The notes under the pieces are model-generated. The model had not been told where the DNA came from. It saw nothing but the letters and a program-made list of their open reading frames with translations, and made no database searches. A stretch of 64,000 bases of DNA from Cycas panzhihuaensis (taxonomy: Eukaryota; Cycadophyta): positions 120,659,741-120,723,740 of the forward strand of contig CM041465.1 in NCBI GenBank assembly GCA_023213395.1. Direction: 5' to 3'. Both the position numbers and the translations under genes were made by a program. Below, piece after piece: positions 42,539-53,961 of the stretch. Every line of letters begins with the position of its first letter. Within the stretch, counting starts at the first letter, position 1.

Positions 42539-43045
42539 TTCATATCCTAAGCATTAAGTCTTGACCTTGTACATTTGTATTTTTGTCACTTTAGGCTTTA
42601 TGTTAAAATAATCTTTTGTTTTATTTTTAAATTGTTTTTTATTTTTTGTGGCTTTTCCGCATGTGCTTAGTGGAAAGTCAACTTTGGATGGCTACACTTG
42701 TCACCATCCTAATCCTTGTGGAAAATAGAGTTTCATTCAGACCTTTCTTGTACTTTTGATCAGTGACATGTCTAAATCTTGATCATTGAAACTCCTTTAG
42801 AATGAGACCTACTTTCCTTGTTTTGTCATGTAGTAATGTTGGAGTTAGTATTATGCTACTGTAGCTTTTCTTATAGGTTGAGTTTGAGATTAATTCTCCT
42901 CCCTATTTTGCTTGTGTAATAGGTTGAGTTGTAGTTGAATCTCCTCCCTATGATTCTCATGTTATGTAGTCCATGTTTCTAACAATCAAATATTATCTTT
43001 TATGATTTATGTATCCTATCTTATTCATCAAATAGATCTTGTGGT
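42539..43045 (+). repeat. H-family LTR, truncated by element F
   Basis: Starts TGTTAAAACCTTCATATCC and follows the same order as the reverse complement of 16793-17329 (AAGCATTAAGTCTTGACC, TTTTTGTCACTTTAGGC, AGGTTGAG...CTCCTCCCTA). It ends at ATCTTGTGGT where F begins, lacking about the last 30 bases. It is either a solo LTR or the start of an element whose body was lost. Confidence 0.7.
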
Positions 43046-43271
43046 TGTTAGCTTAATGCAAAGAAATAGAAAGCAGATGAGTAGAATCGACTTGCTTTTC
43101 ATCGAGGAGATGATCTCTTAAATATACATTGAGTCTTGTAACTGTTATGTTTAGATTTCTAACCGACTCTTACAGTGATGACACATGTCATGCTCACAAG
43201 CATAAGTTACATAATTGAGGGTTTATTTCATAACCCTTTACAGTACCTAGATAAAACATTACCTCCTAACA
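43046..43271 (-). repeat. 3' LTR of element F
   Basis: 226 bp, TGTTAGCTTAATGC...CCTCCTAACA on the plus strand. The first about 150 bp match 53611-53760; the rest does not match the right-hand LTR except at its terminus. Confidence 0.85.
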
Positions 43272-43280
43272 CCCTCACTT
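43272..43280 (-). other. Polypurine tract of element F
   Basis: AAGTGAGGG in sense, next to the LTR. Confidence 0.8.
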
Positions 43281-44985
43281 AATGTTTTATCTCTCTCAAT
43301 CCTATCTTGTCCCTCAGAAACTGGAATTTTTCTTTTGCAAAAGATTTTGTTAGTAGATTTGCAATTTGTTCTGCAATAGAATAGTATTCTAGCTTGACTT
43401 CTCTATTGTGAACCTTTTCTCTTATGAAGTGGTGGTGAACTTCTATTTGCTTGGTTCTGGCATGAAGAATTGGGTTCTTGGTTAATTTGATAGCACTCTG
43501 ATTGTCACAATATAGAATTGTTGCTTGACTTTGAGATTGATTCAAATCGACCAGAAGTTGTCGCAGACCACCTTTGCTTTACAAGTTCTGATTCTGATTG
43601 CCTTATATTCAGCTTTAGTTGAAGAGAGTGCAATTGTAGGCTATTTTTTGCTACACCAGGAAATCGCAGTTGAACCTAAGAAGCAATAACCACTTGTGGA
43701 TTTCCTCTGTTCCTTGTCTCTTGCCCAATCTGAGTCACAATATCTTGTGAGTTTTGTTGATCCCTCTCGAGAATAGATCAACTTTAGATCTGTTGTTCCT
43801 TGTAGATATCTCAGTATTCTTCTAGCAGCTCTCCAGTGTCTTACTTTAGGTTCCTGCCTGTACTTGGAGACTACTCCAATTGAGTAAGATATATCTGGTC
43901 TGGTAGCTATGAGATATATCAGGCTTCCGATCAATTGTCTGTACAAGGTGACGTCAATCGGTTGTTCTCCTTTATCAGCTACCATATTATAGTTGATTTC
44001 CATGGGTGTTGCACATGGATTACAATCTCTCATCCTGAATTTGATCAACAGATCTTTTATGTATTTGCTTTGAGATAGGGAAATGTGGTTCTGTTGTTGG
44101 CTTACCTCCAATCCTAGATAGTAGTTGAGGAGACCAAGATCCATCATTTCAATTTTTTTTTCTAGTTGCCCTTTTATCTCTATGATTGATTTCTCATCAT
44201 TTCTTGTGAGAATCATATCATCTACGTAGACAACAATTATTGTTATTGGACCATCTCTTTTTCTTGTGTATAGGCTGGAGTCTAAGTTGCAATGCCGAAA
44301 TCCGTTGTGACATAAGTGCTAGTCCAATTTGGCATACCATGCACGAGGGGCTTGTTTTAGTTCGTATAGAACCTTTTTTAATTTGCACACCAAATGTTCT
44401 TGTCCTTCCTTGATATCTCCTTCAGTTTATGTCATATAAACATCTTTCTCAAGATCTCCATTTAAGAATGCACTTTTTACATCTAACTGAAAGATTTTCT
44501 AGTTATGTAATGCTGCCAGTGCAACCACAGTTGTTACTGTGTCTAGCTTTGCTACAAGAGAAAAGGTTTCTTCAAAATCGATCCCAACCATTTGGGTGTA
44601 TCCTTTTGCAACAAGTCGGGCTTTGTGTTTTTTGATTTTTCCACTAGCCCCTTCTTTGATCTTATATACCCATTTGTAATTTACCATTGGCTTATTTGGA
44701 GGAAGTTCTACCAGATCCCATGTTTGATTTCTGATAATTGAATCCATTTCAGAGTCCATAGTTGCTTTCCATTTTGGTTGGTCTTGTGCCTCTTAAAAGG
44801 ATTGAGGCTCAATTCGGCCGAGCAGAGCCCTCGGCTTCTAACTTCTTGTTTTATGATCAAGCACGTCTCCTCCTTCTTCCACTGTTTTGATAAACCATTT
44901 GGGCAATTTCTTTTCTTTTCTCGAGTCTTCTCTTGTTCTTGAGAGTTTTGAATATGAGTTTGCTCCTTGTGCTGAACTTTCTTTT
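43281..44985 (-). pseudogene. Element F RT and RNase H
   Basis: [90 protein letters not shown] (catalytic pair intact), MMDLGLLNYYLGLEVSQQ. RNase [77 protein letters not shown] and NLLTKSFAKEKFQFLRDKIG. Several stops and at least two frame changes. Confidence 0.88.
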
Positions 44986-44989
44986 TCAA

Positions 44990-46135
44990 CTGACTCTATG
45001 TGAGATGAAGATTCTGTAGGAGAAATCTCTTCTGTAGTGATATTGATGTTTCTCCTGTGGAAATTTCTCTACCTAAGTCCTTTACTTCTTCCTCAATTAT
45101 TTTTATTTGAGACGAAGAATCCAAACTTTCTTCATTAAAGACAACGTCTTTGCTAACATAAATCTTGTTTGTTTTCGGATCAATGCATTTATAGGCCTTT
45201 GAGTTTTTGCTATATCCTATCATAATGCATTCTATGCTTTTTGCATCAAGCTTTGATCTTCTTTTATCTAGTATGTGAACAAAGGCCTGACTACCAAATA
45301 TTTTAAGCAAACTGACATCGGGTTTGTTACTTGCCCAGGCTTCCTCTGGTGTGATGTTCTTCAAGCCTTTAGTTGGACTTATGTTTATCAGGTAGCAGGC
45401 AATATTAATTGCTTTTGCCTAGTATGATTTTGGAACCTGCTTTTCGTGGACTATGCTTCGAGCCATCTCCATTATAGTTCTGTTCTTCCTTTCAACAATC
45501 CCATTGGATTGTGGAGTGTAGGGTGTAGTGACTTATCTGTGTATCCCATTTAACTTGCAGTAGCTTAAAAACTCTTTAGAGATGTATTCACCACCTCTAT
45601 CTGATTTGATGCACTTTATTTTGGCTTCGAACTCCGATTCTACTTCTGATTTGTTATGCAAGAAATATACCCATACCTTTCGAGTGAAGTCATCAATAAA
45701 GGTTAGGAAATACCTGTAACCATTTATTGAAAGTGGTGTGAGTGGTCCACAAAGATCTGTATGGATCAACTCCAATTTGCTTTGTGCCCTCCATTTACTT
45801 TCCTTGAATGGCATTCGATGATGCTTTCCAAATTGACATCCCTTGCAAACAAAATTTTCAGAGGAGATGTGAGGTAATCCATTCACCATGTCACATTGTT
45901 TCATTAGTTTTAATGTTTCTATTGGTAGATGCCCGTACTTCAAATGCCACATTTTATTATCAGAATTCACAACAGTACAAACTTTTGGACCCAAATTGGG
46001 TATTACAAGATCTGAGATTAGTTTATATAGATTGTTACATCTAATACCTTTTGCTATCACTTCTCCATTATTTTTCATGTCCAATATGTGACAATGACCC
46101 TCTTCATCAAACACAGTTCATAGCCCCTTTTTGCT
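44990..46135 (-). pseudogene. Element F integrase
   Basis: Zinc end MWHLKYGHLPIETLKLMKQC and CKGCQFGKHHRMPFKESKWR; core IHTDLCGPLTPLSINGYRYF, FIDDFTRKVWVYFL, CIKSDRGGEYISKEFLSYCK. After a stop near 45533 the segment with the catalytic glutamate is in poor frame. Then KNITPEEAWASNKPDVSLLK, CIMIGYSKNSKAYKCIDPKT and an acidic linker. Confidence 0.85.
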
Positions 46136-46737
46136 AAGTTGTGAAACAGACAAAAGATTAATTTTTAGATCAGGGACCAACAACACATTTCCAATTTTTT
46201 TACACGTCCTTATAGGTTGACAGCAATGGTAGCTACTCCTTTTATCCCAAGTGGATACTTGTCTCCTAACTCAACTGATTTGTTGATGTCGCAGGGTTTT
46301 AAGGCTTCAAAGCAATCTTCACGATTTGTCATATGTCGTGAAACTCCAGAGTCGATGAATCATGTGTCTACCTCTTTCAGTCATGCTGATGGTGCAACGA
46401 CAAAGGCTATTTCCTCCTCTTCCTCCTCAACTTGTTCTTTGTTGTAGTTGCCTACTGGTCTCTTCCCTCTCTGAATGTCTGCACTTCTTTGAGGACACTA
46501 ATAGGGATAGTGTCCTGATTGCCCACAATGATGACATATGTTAAATGCCTTACATGCACTGGCAAAGTGTCCAAGTCTACCACAACTAAAACATATTATG
46601 GAGTCTCTTCCTTGCCCACGTCCTCTATTATCTTGATAATGACCACGAACATATCTTCTGGAGTTTGGAGTCTGCCCCCTTCCTCATGACTGACTTCGTC
46701 CTCGAGATCCCAAATTCAACCTAGAAGCAAAAGCGTC
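46136..46737 (-). pseudogene. Element F nucleocapsid (two knuckles) and protease
   Basis: Minus strand, right to left: a basic Arg/Gly-rich stretch (RRYVRGHYQDNRGRGQGR), CFSCGRLGHFASAC, CHHCGQSGHYPY then a stop in place of the residue before the last Cys, and then FIDSGVSRHMTNREDCFEAL, the protease active site with D-S-G intact. Two CCHC knuckles are unusual for copia Gag, which mostly has one. G is inserted 45-50 codons before the first knuckle. Confidence 0.8.
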
Positions 46738-46742
46738 TTCTA
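46738..46742. repeat. Target-site duplication of element G, left copy (TTCTA)
   Basis: Exact match to 52414-52418. Confidence 0.9.
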
Positions 46743-47118
46743 TGTTAGAAATAATGCACATTCCATTTTATTTCATTTAAGTTCATTTTAGGTTCATTAG
46801 AATAATTCCTCACATGGAATATTCTATATAAAAATATTCTAGTGAGAGAAGACTCCTAGCCAAAATTTTTAGAAGTCAAAGATCCTTAACTATTTATGAG
46901 GTAGTTTGAGCACACCAAAAAGTATGGGGACGGTAGGAGTTTGTTGAACCAACTCCTATGTTTAGACATGGTGTAAACTTATAAATATGCACATGTATCA
47001 TTCATATTTTTTAATGAGAATTTGGAGAGTTTAGTCTTGTTGATGTATCATCACCTCTTGCTTCTTTTTGCATGTGATTTTATGTTGTAAGATCAACTTT
47101 TATCCCCTCATTCTTACA
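46743..47118 (+). repeat. 5' LTR of element G
   Basis: 376 bp, TGTTAGAAATAATG...TCATTCTTACA; partner at 52038-52413. A duplicated ATATTCTATATAAAAATATT segment near 46820 contains a TATA-like sequence. Confidence 0.93.
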
Positions 47119-47130
47119 TGGTATCAGAGC
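47119..47130 (+). other. Primer-binding site of element G
   Basis: TGGTATCAGAGC directly abutting the LTR. Confidence 0.93.
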
Positions 47131-48131
47131 TTCCAGGTTTTGCCATGTGTGCTAGGCTGTTTTAAAGACACTAGTGTCTCTAATCAGTCTACTGTCTTAG
47201 CATCTAATGCTGTTAAAATTCCAGCCTCTGTCTCAAAATCTCCCTGTCTTTACACTGGTCTCAAAACCAGCTGTAGTTCACATAAGTCACGTAAAGTGTT
47301 GAAGCTCCACACTTGACAGCCGAATAGAGAGGACTGTGCCTACGGTCGAATAGAGGACGCACGTGACAGCTGCGGAAGATGAAAGAGCAGAAGACTTAGT
47401 CGCCGCTGAGGAGTAACCTGCCTGCACGGAGGCGTAGGCGTGAGACCACTCGAGACAAGAGACTCAGACTGCCGGACAGAAGAAGAGAGTCGGCGCCCGC
47501 ACAGAGCCGAACCGAGTCGCCCGCACGGAAGAAGAGAGCCAGCGCCTGCACGGAGCCGAACCGAGTCGCCCGCACGGAAGAAGAGAGCCGGCGCCCGCAC
47601 GGAGCTGGACCAGTCGCCCGCACGGAGCCAGACCGAGCCGCTTGCACCGAGTCGGACCAGTTGCTTGCACGGAGCCGGCATAGCCGCCGGTCGACGAATG
47701 GCATTGCCAAGAAATCAGGAAAACAACGGCCAACAATAACAATTTTTTTTTATATTTTTAATGTTTATAACTTTAAGTTATAAACATAAGTATATTCTTC
47801 GAATATACTTTTAATATCAACCCTTTATATAGTTCCTTAAGTGATTATTTTATAAGGGTTAAAAGAATATATCTTCAAAGAGTTTTCTTGTTAGAAAATT
47901 TTATTATGAGTTTAAATCTTTAATGATATTCCTTAATCATTAAGGATACTAAAGTAAATTAGAAATTTTGTAAGCTCATCCTTAAAAAGGATTAGAAGGT
48001 GAAGTTTTTTTTCTTCTTTTTCATCAATCTTATTACTCCCCCATTTAGATTATTAATTGTAAAACTACCTGACGGTCACTGAGTTAAAATCAAACTCACA
48101 CTTGCGGTAGTATTTTTAATCACAATTCATA
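47131..48131 (+). other. Leader of element G
   Basis: 1 kb before gag. It contains the GC-rich minisatellite at 47478-47690, then strongly AT-rich sequence. A short plus frame (47440-47739) is a by-product of the repeat. Confidence 0.6.
47478..47690. repeat. GC-rich minisatellite in the leader of G
   Basis: About three 49-bp units (AGAAGAGAGCCGGCGCCCGC then ACGGAGCCGAACCGAGTCGC), followed by shorter units of the CGCACGGAGCC...GACC type. The block is far richer in G and C than anything else in the window. It opens long frames on both strands, which are composition artefacts. Confidence 0.85.
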
Positions 48132-48838
48132 ATGACTTCAATCAATATTGGAGGATATATATTGCCAGATTCTCAAAAACTCGATGGCAAAAATTATATA
48201 ATTTGGAAATTTAAAATTTCCAATATTTTAGCCTTACAAAGGCTTATGGATTGTAGAAGAAAAAGATAAGAAACCTAATCAAAATCTAGTTGATGAGATT
48301 GAAGAGGCGGCTTGGCTCGATAGAAACCAAAATGCATTGGCAATTATCAACCTATCAGTAGATGATGAGTTAATCACTCACCTACATGGCAAGACACTTG
48401 CATCAGAAGCTTGGAAGACTCTCAAAGATATGTTTAAAGCCAAAAACGAAACAAGAGTTTTGTATTTAAGGAATTAGCTCTATTCATGTAAAATGACAAA
48501 CAATTATCACTTCACACTTGCAGAAGCTGAAAGAAATTAAGGAACAACTTATTGCAGTTGGTGAAGATATCCAAGACAGAGAGCTTGTTAGCATTACTTT
48601 GAATAGCTTGCATGCAGGATTTCACATATTTGTGACAAGTATATGTCTTACAAGTAGACCTGAACCTTTAACATTTGAGGAGTTAAGTGGTCTATTGTTG
48701 CAAGAGGAACAACGGATGGGTTTTTATAATGAAGAAGGAAGTAGCTCCATAGTACCTGCCTCAAAATTTAAGAAAAAACCCATAAATCATGTTCCAAAGC
48801 ATCCACTTCAAGCAAGCAACTACAACACTCAAAAATAA
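48132..48838 (+). pseudogene. Element G gag
   Basis: From ATG at 48132: MTSINIGGYILPDSQKLDGK then NYIIWKFKI, the copia gag start. A frameshift near 48240 leads to GLWIVEEKDKKPNQN and LVDEIEEAAWLDRNQNALAI. A stop at about 48476 and another shift lead into the open frame from 48518 (KEIKEQLIAVGEDIQDRELV, LTFEELSGLLLQEEQRMGFY). A single stop TAA at 48836-48838 separates this from the knuckle, which follows in the same frame. Confidence 0.88.
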
Positions 48839-49756
48839 AAAAAAGATGTCACTTGCAAATTTTGCAACAAAAAGGGACATCTTGAAGTTCAGTGTTGGAA
48901 GAAGAAAGATGGTATGAAGAAATCCACAAATGCTTTGTCAACAAAAGAAAATGACAAAGTCTTTGTATTCAATGCTACAAGTCAAAACTCATGTGAATGG
49001 TATGTGGATTCTGGAGCTTCAAAATATATTTCATGTCAAAAAGATTGGTTTGAAGACTTGAAGGAATGCAATATTTCTCCCATTGTACTCGGAGACAATA
49101 GTCAGTATCAGGTTGTTGGTTGTGGCACCATCTGCATTCGTCAACCAAATTATGGAACCTTTAAGGTTTCCAATGTGCTATTTGTACCTTCCTTCAAGCA
49201 CAATCTATTATCTGTTAGTTGTATAGCTCAACAAGATATTAAGGTAGAATTTGATAAGTCAAAGTGTTTGATGAAAAAGGACAATGATGTAATAGCTCAA
49301 GGTGTGCATGAGAATGGAGTTTATAAATTCTCTGGCACTTATGAACTTAGTCTTATGACTAAAAATTTAGATAACACTTTATGGCATGACCAATTTGGTC
49401 ATTTGAATTATACCAGTCTTCAGCTCATGCATAGATTGAATATGGTAAGTGATTTACCTTCAATCAAGAAAACTGACAAGGTGTGTGAAGCTTGTGCACT
49501 TGGAAAGCAGCATAGAGAACCATTCCAGAAATCAAGATGGCGAGCAAAGGAGAAGTTAGAATTGGTACATTCTGACTTATGTGGGCCAATCTCACCACAT
49601 TCATATGGAGGAGCACGATACTTCATCACTTTTATTGATGATTTTACAAGAAAGTGTTGGGTTTATCTCATCAAAAACAAATCTGATGCTTTTGCAAAGT
49701 TTAGAGAATTCAAAATTGAAGCTGAAAACAATTCCAATAAAAATATTGAGAAGTGA
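48839..49756 (+). pseudogene. Element G nucleocapsid, protease and integrase N-terminus
   Basis: In frame with the end of gag: CKFCNKKGHLEVQCWKKKDG (complete CCHC knuckle), CEWYVDSGASKYISCQKDWF with the protease D-S-G intact, FVPSFKHNLLSVSCIAQQD, then integrase LWHDQFGHLNYTSLQLMHRL, CEACALGKQHREPFQKSRWR, VHSDLCGPISPHSYGGARYF and FIDDFTRKCWVYLIK. A one-base shift at about 49745 ends the frame. Confidence 0.9.
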
Positions 49757-50499
49757 CAACGGAGGCGAATATCTGTCCAGTGAATTCATCAACTTCTGCA
49801 AAAATCATGGGATACAGCGTCAACTTACAACGGCATATACTCCACAACAGAATGGTGTTGCAGAGCAAAAGAATCATACCATTCTTGAAATGGCACAACG
49901 TATGATGAAGGCAAGAGATGATCCAAAAGGACTTTGGGGAGAAGTTGTTAATACAACCGTGTACTTGTTAAATATTAGTCCTACAAAAGTAGTTAGAAAC
50001 ATAACTCCAGAAGAAGCTTGGACTAATGTAAAACCTTTTGTTGCACATCTCAGAATATTTGGATGTATTGTTTATGTTCATGTGCCTAAAGAAAAAAGGC
50101 ATAAACTTGATGACAAAAGTACAAAATGTATTCTTGTAGGTTACAGCTCGACATCAAAAGCATATAGGCTTTGGAATCTGACTGACAAAAAGATTGTCAT
50201 AAGTAGAGATGTATTGTTTCAAGAAACAAGAGAAGATGATCAGCTCGTTTTACCTATAGAAGAAGAACAAAAGCATAAAGGAAAAGAAAAATGTGATAGT
50301 GAGGATAGTGATCAAAATGAAGCTTCTACCTCTTCTATTTCTGATTCTACATCTTTTCTTAGTTCTTCAAAAAAATTGCCCAAATGGTATTTACAAACCA
50401 TTCAAGAATCTGGAAAAGTAAATCTAGATTCTGGAATCCAAACAAGAAGTAAGACTAATCTTGCTTTGATGGCAAATCTCTTAAGTGTTGAAGAGCCAC
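49757..50499 (+). pseudogene. Element G integrase C-terminal half and linker
   Basis: Frame shifted from the previous piece: ILRSDNGGEYLSSEFINFCK, YTPQQNGVAEQKNHTILEMA (catalytic E in A-E-Q-K), ARDDPKGLWGEVVNTTVYLL, NITPEEAWTNVKPFVAHLRI, CILVGYSSTSKAYRLWNLTD. An acidic/Ser-rich linker leads to KKLPKWYLQTIQESGKVNLD. Joined to the previous piece it would make a full integrase. Confidence 0.9.
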
Positions 50500-52043
50500 A
50501 AACATTTCATGAAGCCAAGGATGTAACACATTGGCAAAATGCCATGAAAGAAGAATATGACTCTATCATGAAGAATGACACTTGGGATCTTGCCAAATTA
50601 CCTCTAGGCAAAAAGATAATTGGTTGCAGATGGGTGTATCGAGTCAAGTATCAATCTAATGGTGCCATAGAAAGATACAAGGCTCGTCTTGTTGCAAAAG
50701 GGTACTCTCAAACACCAAGAGTTGATTATGAAGAAACTTTTGCACCTGTAGCAAAAATGACTACTATAAGGATGTTGATTTCTCTAGCAGCTCAGTTCGG
50801 TTGAGAACTTCATCAGATGGATGTAAAAAATGCCTTCTTAAATGGCATTTTGAATGAAGAAGTCTATATGAAACAACCAGAAGGGTTTGAAAAAGGAGAG
50901 AATGAACAACTTGTTTGCAAGTTGAAGAAAGCTCTTTATGGGCTGAAACAGGCACCAAGGGCGTGGTACTCACGCAGTGAAGAATATTTTGTTTCACATG
51001 GATTCACAAGATGTGAATCTGATCATTGCTCGTATGTGTTGCATAAGGATCATGATATCCTAATTGTAGCTTTGTATGTGGATGATTTAATTTTGACTGG
51101 ATCTAGTATTGAAAATATCAACATACTCGAAAAGCAACTATCAAAAGTTTTGATATGACTGATCTTGGTCTATTGCATTTCTACCTAGGAATGGAAATCT
51201 GGCAAAAGAAAGATCATATCTTTGTATCTCAGTCAAAGTATGCTTACAATTTGTTAAAACGCTTCCATATGGAAAGTCGTAAACCAATTTCAACTCCAAT
51301 GGAAGTTGGTCTCAAATTGGTAAAAGAAAGCAATGAAAAAATAGTTGATGAAACTCTGTACAGGCAACTAGTGGGTAGTCTTATATATTTGACTAACACT
51401 AGACCTGATTTGAGTTATCTTTGTTGGTATTGTATCAAGATACATGAATGCTCCTTCAATATCACATTGGAAAGCAGCAAAACACATTCTGAGATATGTT
51501 CATGGAATTATTCGGTTTGGACTCCTATTTTAGAAATCTTCTGAATTTGTACTACGTGGATTCACCGACTCAGACTGGGCAGGAGATGCTGACACAAGAA
51601 GATCTACATCGGGATATTCATTCAAACTCAATTCCAGATTGATCTCATGGAGCAGTAAATTACAAGCAACGGTTTCTTTGTCATCCACTGAAGCTGAATA
51701 CAAAGCTCTAGTAACCGCAACTTGTGAAGCTATTTGGCTTAGAGGACTTCTTAGCCACTTCAAACTTGATCAAAATGAACCAACTCAATTATTTTGCGAC
51801 AATCAAGGTGCAATCCAACTGTTAAAGAATCCAGTTTTCCACGCAAGGAGCAAACATGGGGAAATTCATCATCATTTCATTCGAGAACAAGTGGAGAAGG
51901 GAGTAGTCGAATTGGTCTATTGTAGCTCAAGTGATCAAATTGCAGAGTTACTTACCAAGGCCTTGAGTCGTGAAAAATTTGAAAGATTGAGAACATTAAT
52001 GTTTGTAAGAGAAAATGAACTTATCATTATGGGAGGGTGTTAG
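50500..52043 (+). pseudogene. Element G RT and RNase H
   Basis: [42 protein letters not shown], a TGG-to-TGA stop at 50802-50804 (QFG stop ELHQ), [54 protein letters not shown] with both aspartates, a shift near 51150, [38 protein letters not shown], a shift near 51420. RNase [86 protein letters not shown]. The stop codon lies inside the 3' LTR. Confidence 0.92.
52031..52037 (+). other. Polypurine tract of element G
   Basis: GGGAGGG before the LTR start TGTTAG; it overlaps the last codons of pol. Confidence 0.8.
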
Positions 52044-52413
52044 CGATAATGCACATTCCATTTCATTTCATTTAAGTTCATTTTAGGTTCATTAGAATAA
52101 TTTCTCACATGGAATATTCTATATAAGAATATTCTAGTGTGAGAAGATTCCTAGTCAAAATTTCTAGAAGTCAAGGATGCTCAACTATTTATGAGGTAGT
52201 TTGAGCACACCAAAAAGTTTGGGGACGTTAGGAGTTTGTTGAACCAACTCCTATGTTTAGACATGGTGTAAACTTATACATATGCACATGTATCATTCAT
52301 ATTTTTTAATGAGAATTTGGAGAGTTTAGTCTTGTTGATGTATCATCACCTCTTGCTTCTTTTTGCATGTGATTTTATGTTGTAAGATTAACTTTTATCC
52401 CCTCATTCTTACA
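52038..52413 (+). repeat. 3' LTR of element G
   Basis: 376 bp, partner of 46743-47118. Confidence 0.93.
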
Positions 52414-52418
52414 TTCTA
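52414..52418. repeat. Target-site duplication of element G, right copy (TTCTA)
   Basis: Exact match to 46738-46742. Confidence 0.9.
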
Positions 52419-52993
52419 ACTCTGTTGAATCTTCATATCGCCTATTTCTTTGTTCTTGCCTTAGCAATATGCCAATTAATTCATGAAGTGTCATAGCATC
52501 AATCTGATTATACATCAAACGATTTTGGTAGCTTACTGGCTACCATTTAAACCAATTCTAGTTCAAAAACAATCTCTCCTGCACTTTGCAGGCCATTCCT
52601 AAGTGAAGTAAATTTATGTATGAAATCAATTACTATCTCATGTTCCTTCATATGCAACTTATACAGTTCTTTGAGGGCAAATATTCATGCTTTGTTCTTT
52701 TGGCCAAAAAGATTTTCAAAGCACTTCCAAATGGCTAAGGTTGAGTTCAATTTTTCCACATATACCAGAAGAGAATCTAAAACAAAGAGCTTTAGGATGA
52801 TTACTCCTGTATTATCTCTTTCCAACCAATTAGGCAAAGTTGCACGTGCATCAACTAGCTTGATCTTTGTGCCAAGGGCAATGTTCCAAGCATTTATGGC
52901 TCTTAAAATGGTTTCAACTTTTATTTTCCAAATATGATAATTACTGTCCATGAGTTTATCTTGCTCAGGCAAACCGAAGATAGGAGAAGCCAT
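52419..52993 (-). pseudogene. Element F gag, N-terminal part
   Basis: Minus strand from ATG at 52991-52993: MASPIFGLPEQDKLMDSNYH then IWKIKVETILRA, the copia gag start. It continues ARATLPNWLERDNTGVIILK and AIWKCFENLFGQKNKA, a stop, then in another frame LYKLHMKEHEIVIDFIHKF and MTLHELIGILLRQEQRNR up to G. An in-frame Met further upstream exists (53056), but the motif spacing favours 52993. Confidence 0.8.
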
Positions 52994-53598
52994 TAATGAC
53001 AATAAGAAGCTGTTCTGGACAGGGCTGATCGTACAATTGTATAGATTTTCGTACAAAACCCTAACTGTACAGATTGAAACAAAAAGTACCTCAAATGAAA
53101 GGTCTTTTCATGCTCAATGCCCAGAACAGAGGAGGTGATGCTAGGGTTTAATCTTATATTTGTTTATAAAATCTAAATACTCCACGAAAACACACGAAAT
53201 TGCTTTTAAACCTTCCCTACTGATGATACACATGATTTGGAACAGGCTTTACCCAATTAGAGTCGAGATTTTGAGTGATTTTTACTGTGCTTCTCCTCAA
53301 ACCCGCGCAGACTGATTTTCACCAAAAAGAGCCTTGAGATGGCCTTGAATGATGTCGGGCTAGTTGAAAAGAATGACGAGCATGTTGAGATCTACCACTC
53401 CACCAATTTTCATCGAGTTCTAAGAACCTTGAATTTTCTAGTCCGTACTGCTTCCGTACAGTTCCGTACACAGCGAATTGAATGAGGTAACTTCGTAGCA
53501 GATCGTCTCCAGACTTATGTCTTACTCTTGAAGACTCTGAGCTTTTGAATCAATCACCAATCAATCAAGTAACTTTCTCCAGATGAACAGTCAGACTT
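52994..53598 (-). other. Leader of element F
   Basis: About 600 bp from primer site to gag. No frame recognised in sense. Confidence 0.5.
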
Positions 53599-53610
53599 GC
53601 TCTAATACCA
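53599..53610 (-). other. Primer-binding site of element F
   Basis: TGGTATTAGAGC in sense, abutting the LTR; same one-base variant as in element A. Confidence 0.85.
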
Positions 53611-53952
53611 TGTTAGCTTAATACAAAGGAATAGAAAGCAGATGAGTAGAATAGACGTGCTTTTTATTGAGGAGATGATCTCTTAAATATATAGAGTCTT
53701 GTAACCGTTATGTTTAGGTTTGTAACCGACTCTTATAGTGATGACACATATCATGCTCATGGAAAACTATTCAATGTTTATTTCAGTAAAAAAGATACAT
53801 CTATTATGATCTCTATCACTTATTTATATTGTACATATGAGAGACAATTTCAAATTGGTTTATCAACCACCTAAGTACTGACAAATGACTTTATGCCACG
53901 TGGCATAATTAAAAGTGTCTAAGTTATTTAAGATAAAACATTACTTTTTACA
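53611..53952 (-). repeat. Single hybrid LTR shared by elements F and E
   Basis: 342 bp bounded by TG (53611) and CA (53952). On its left is F's primer site, so it serves as F's 5' LTR; on its right is E's polypurine tract, so it serves as E's 3' LTR. 53611-53760 matches F's other LTR; 53761-53952 does not, apart from GATAAAACATTAC near the end. A TATA-like AAATATATAG is at about 53687-53696. Confidence 0.75.
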
Positions 53953-53961
53953 CCCTCTCTT
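53953..53961 (-). other. Polypurine tract of element E
   Basis: AAGAGAGGG in sense, next to the shared LTR. Confidence 0.8.

Larger units (their letters stand above)
46743..52413 (+). mobile_element. Ty1/copia element G
   Basis: Complete 5.67-kb plus-strand element with 376-bp LTRs (about 16-18 differences by eye), exact primer site, GC-rich leader minisatellite, gag, protease, integrase, RT, RNase H and polypurine tract. Broken only by a handful of stops and single-base shifts, so it is the best-preserved gag-pol here. Confidence 0.95.
43046..53952 (-). mobile_element. Ty1/copia element F, carrying nested element G
   Basis: Minus strand, about 5.2 kb without G: 3' LTR 43046-43271, polypurine tract, RNase H, RT, integrase, protease, gag (split by G), leader, primer site 53599-53610, and a right LTR at 53611-53952 that is half F-like and half of another family. 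Broken by many stops. Confidence 0.88.

Noticed and set aside
47340-47742. Several long overlapping frames on both strands, rich in Arg, Ser and Pro
   Set aside because: They arise from the GC-rich 49-bp repeat in the leader of G, which lacks stops in many frames. No domain is recognisable and position in the leader argues against a gene.
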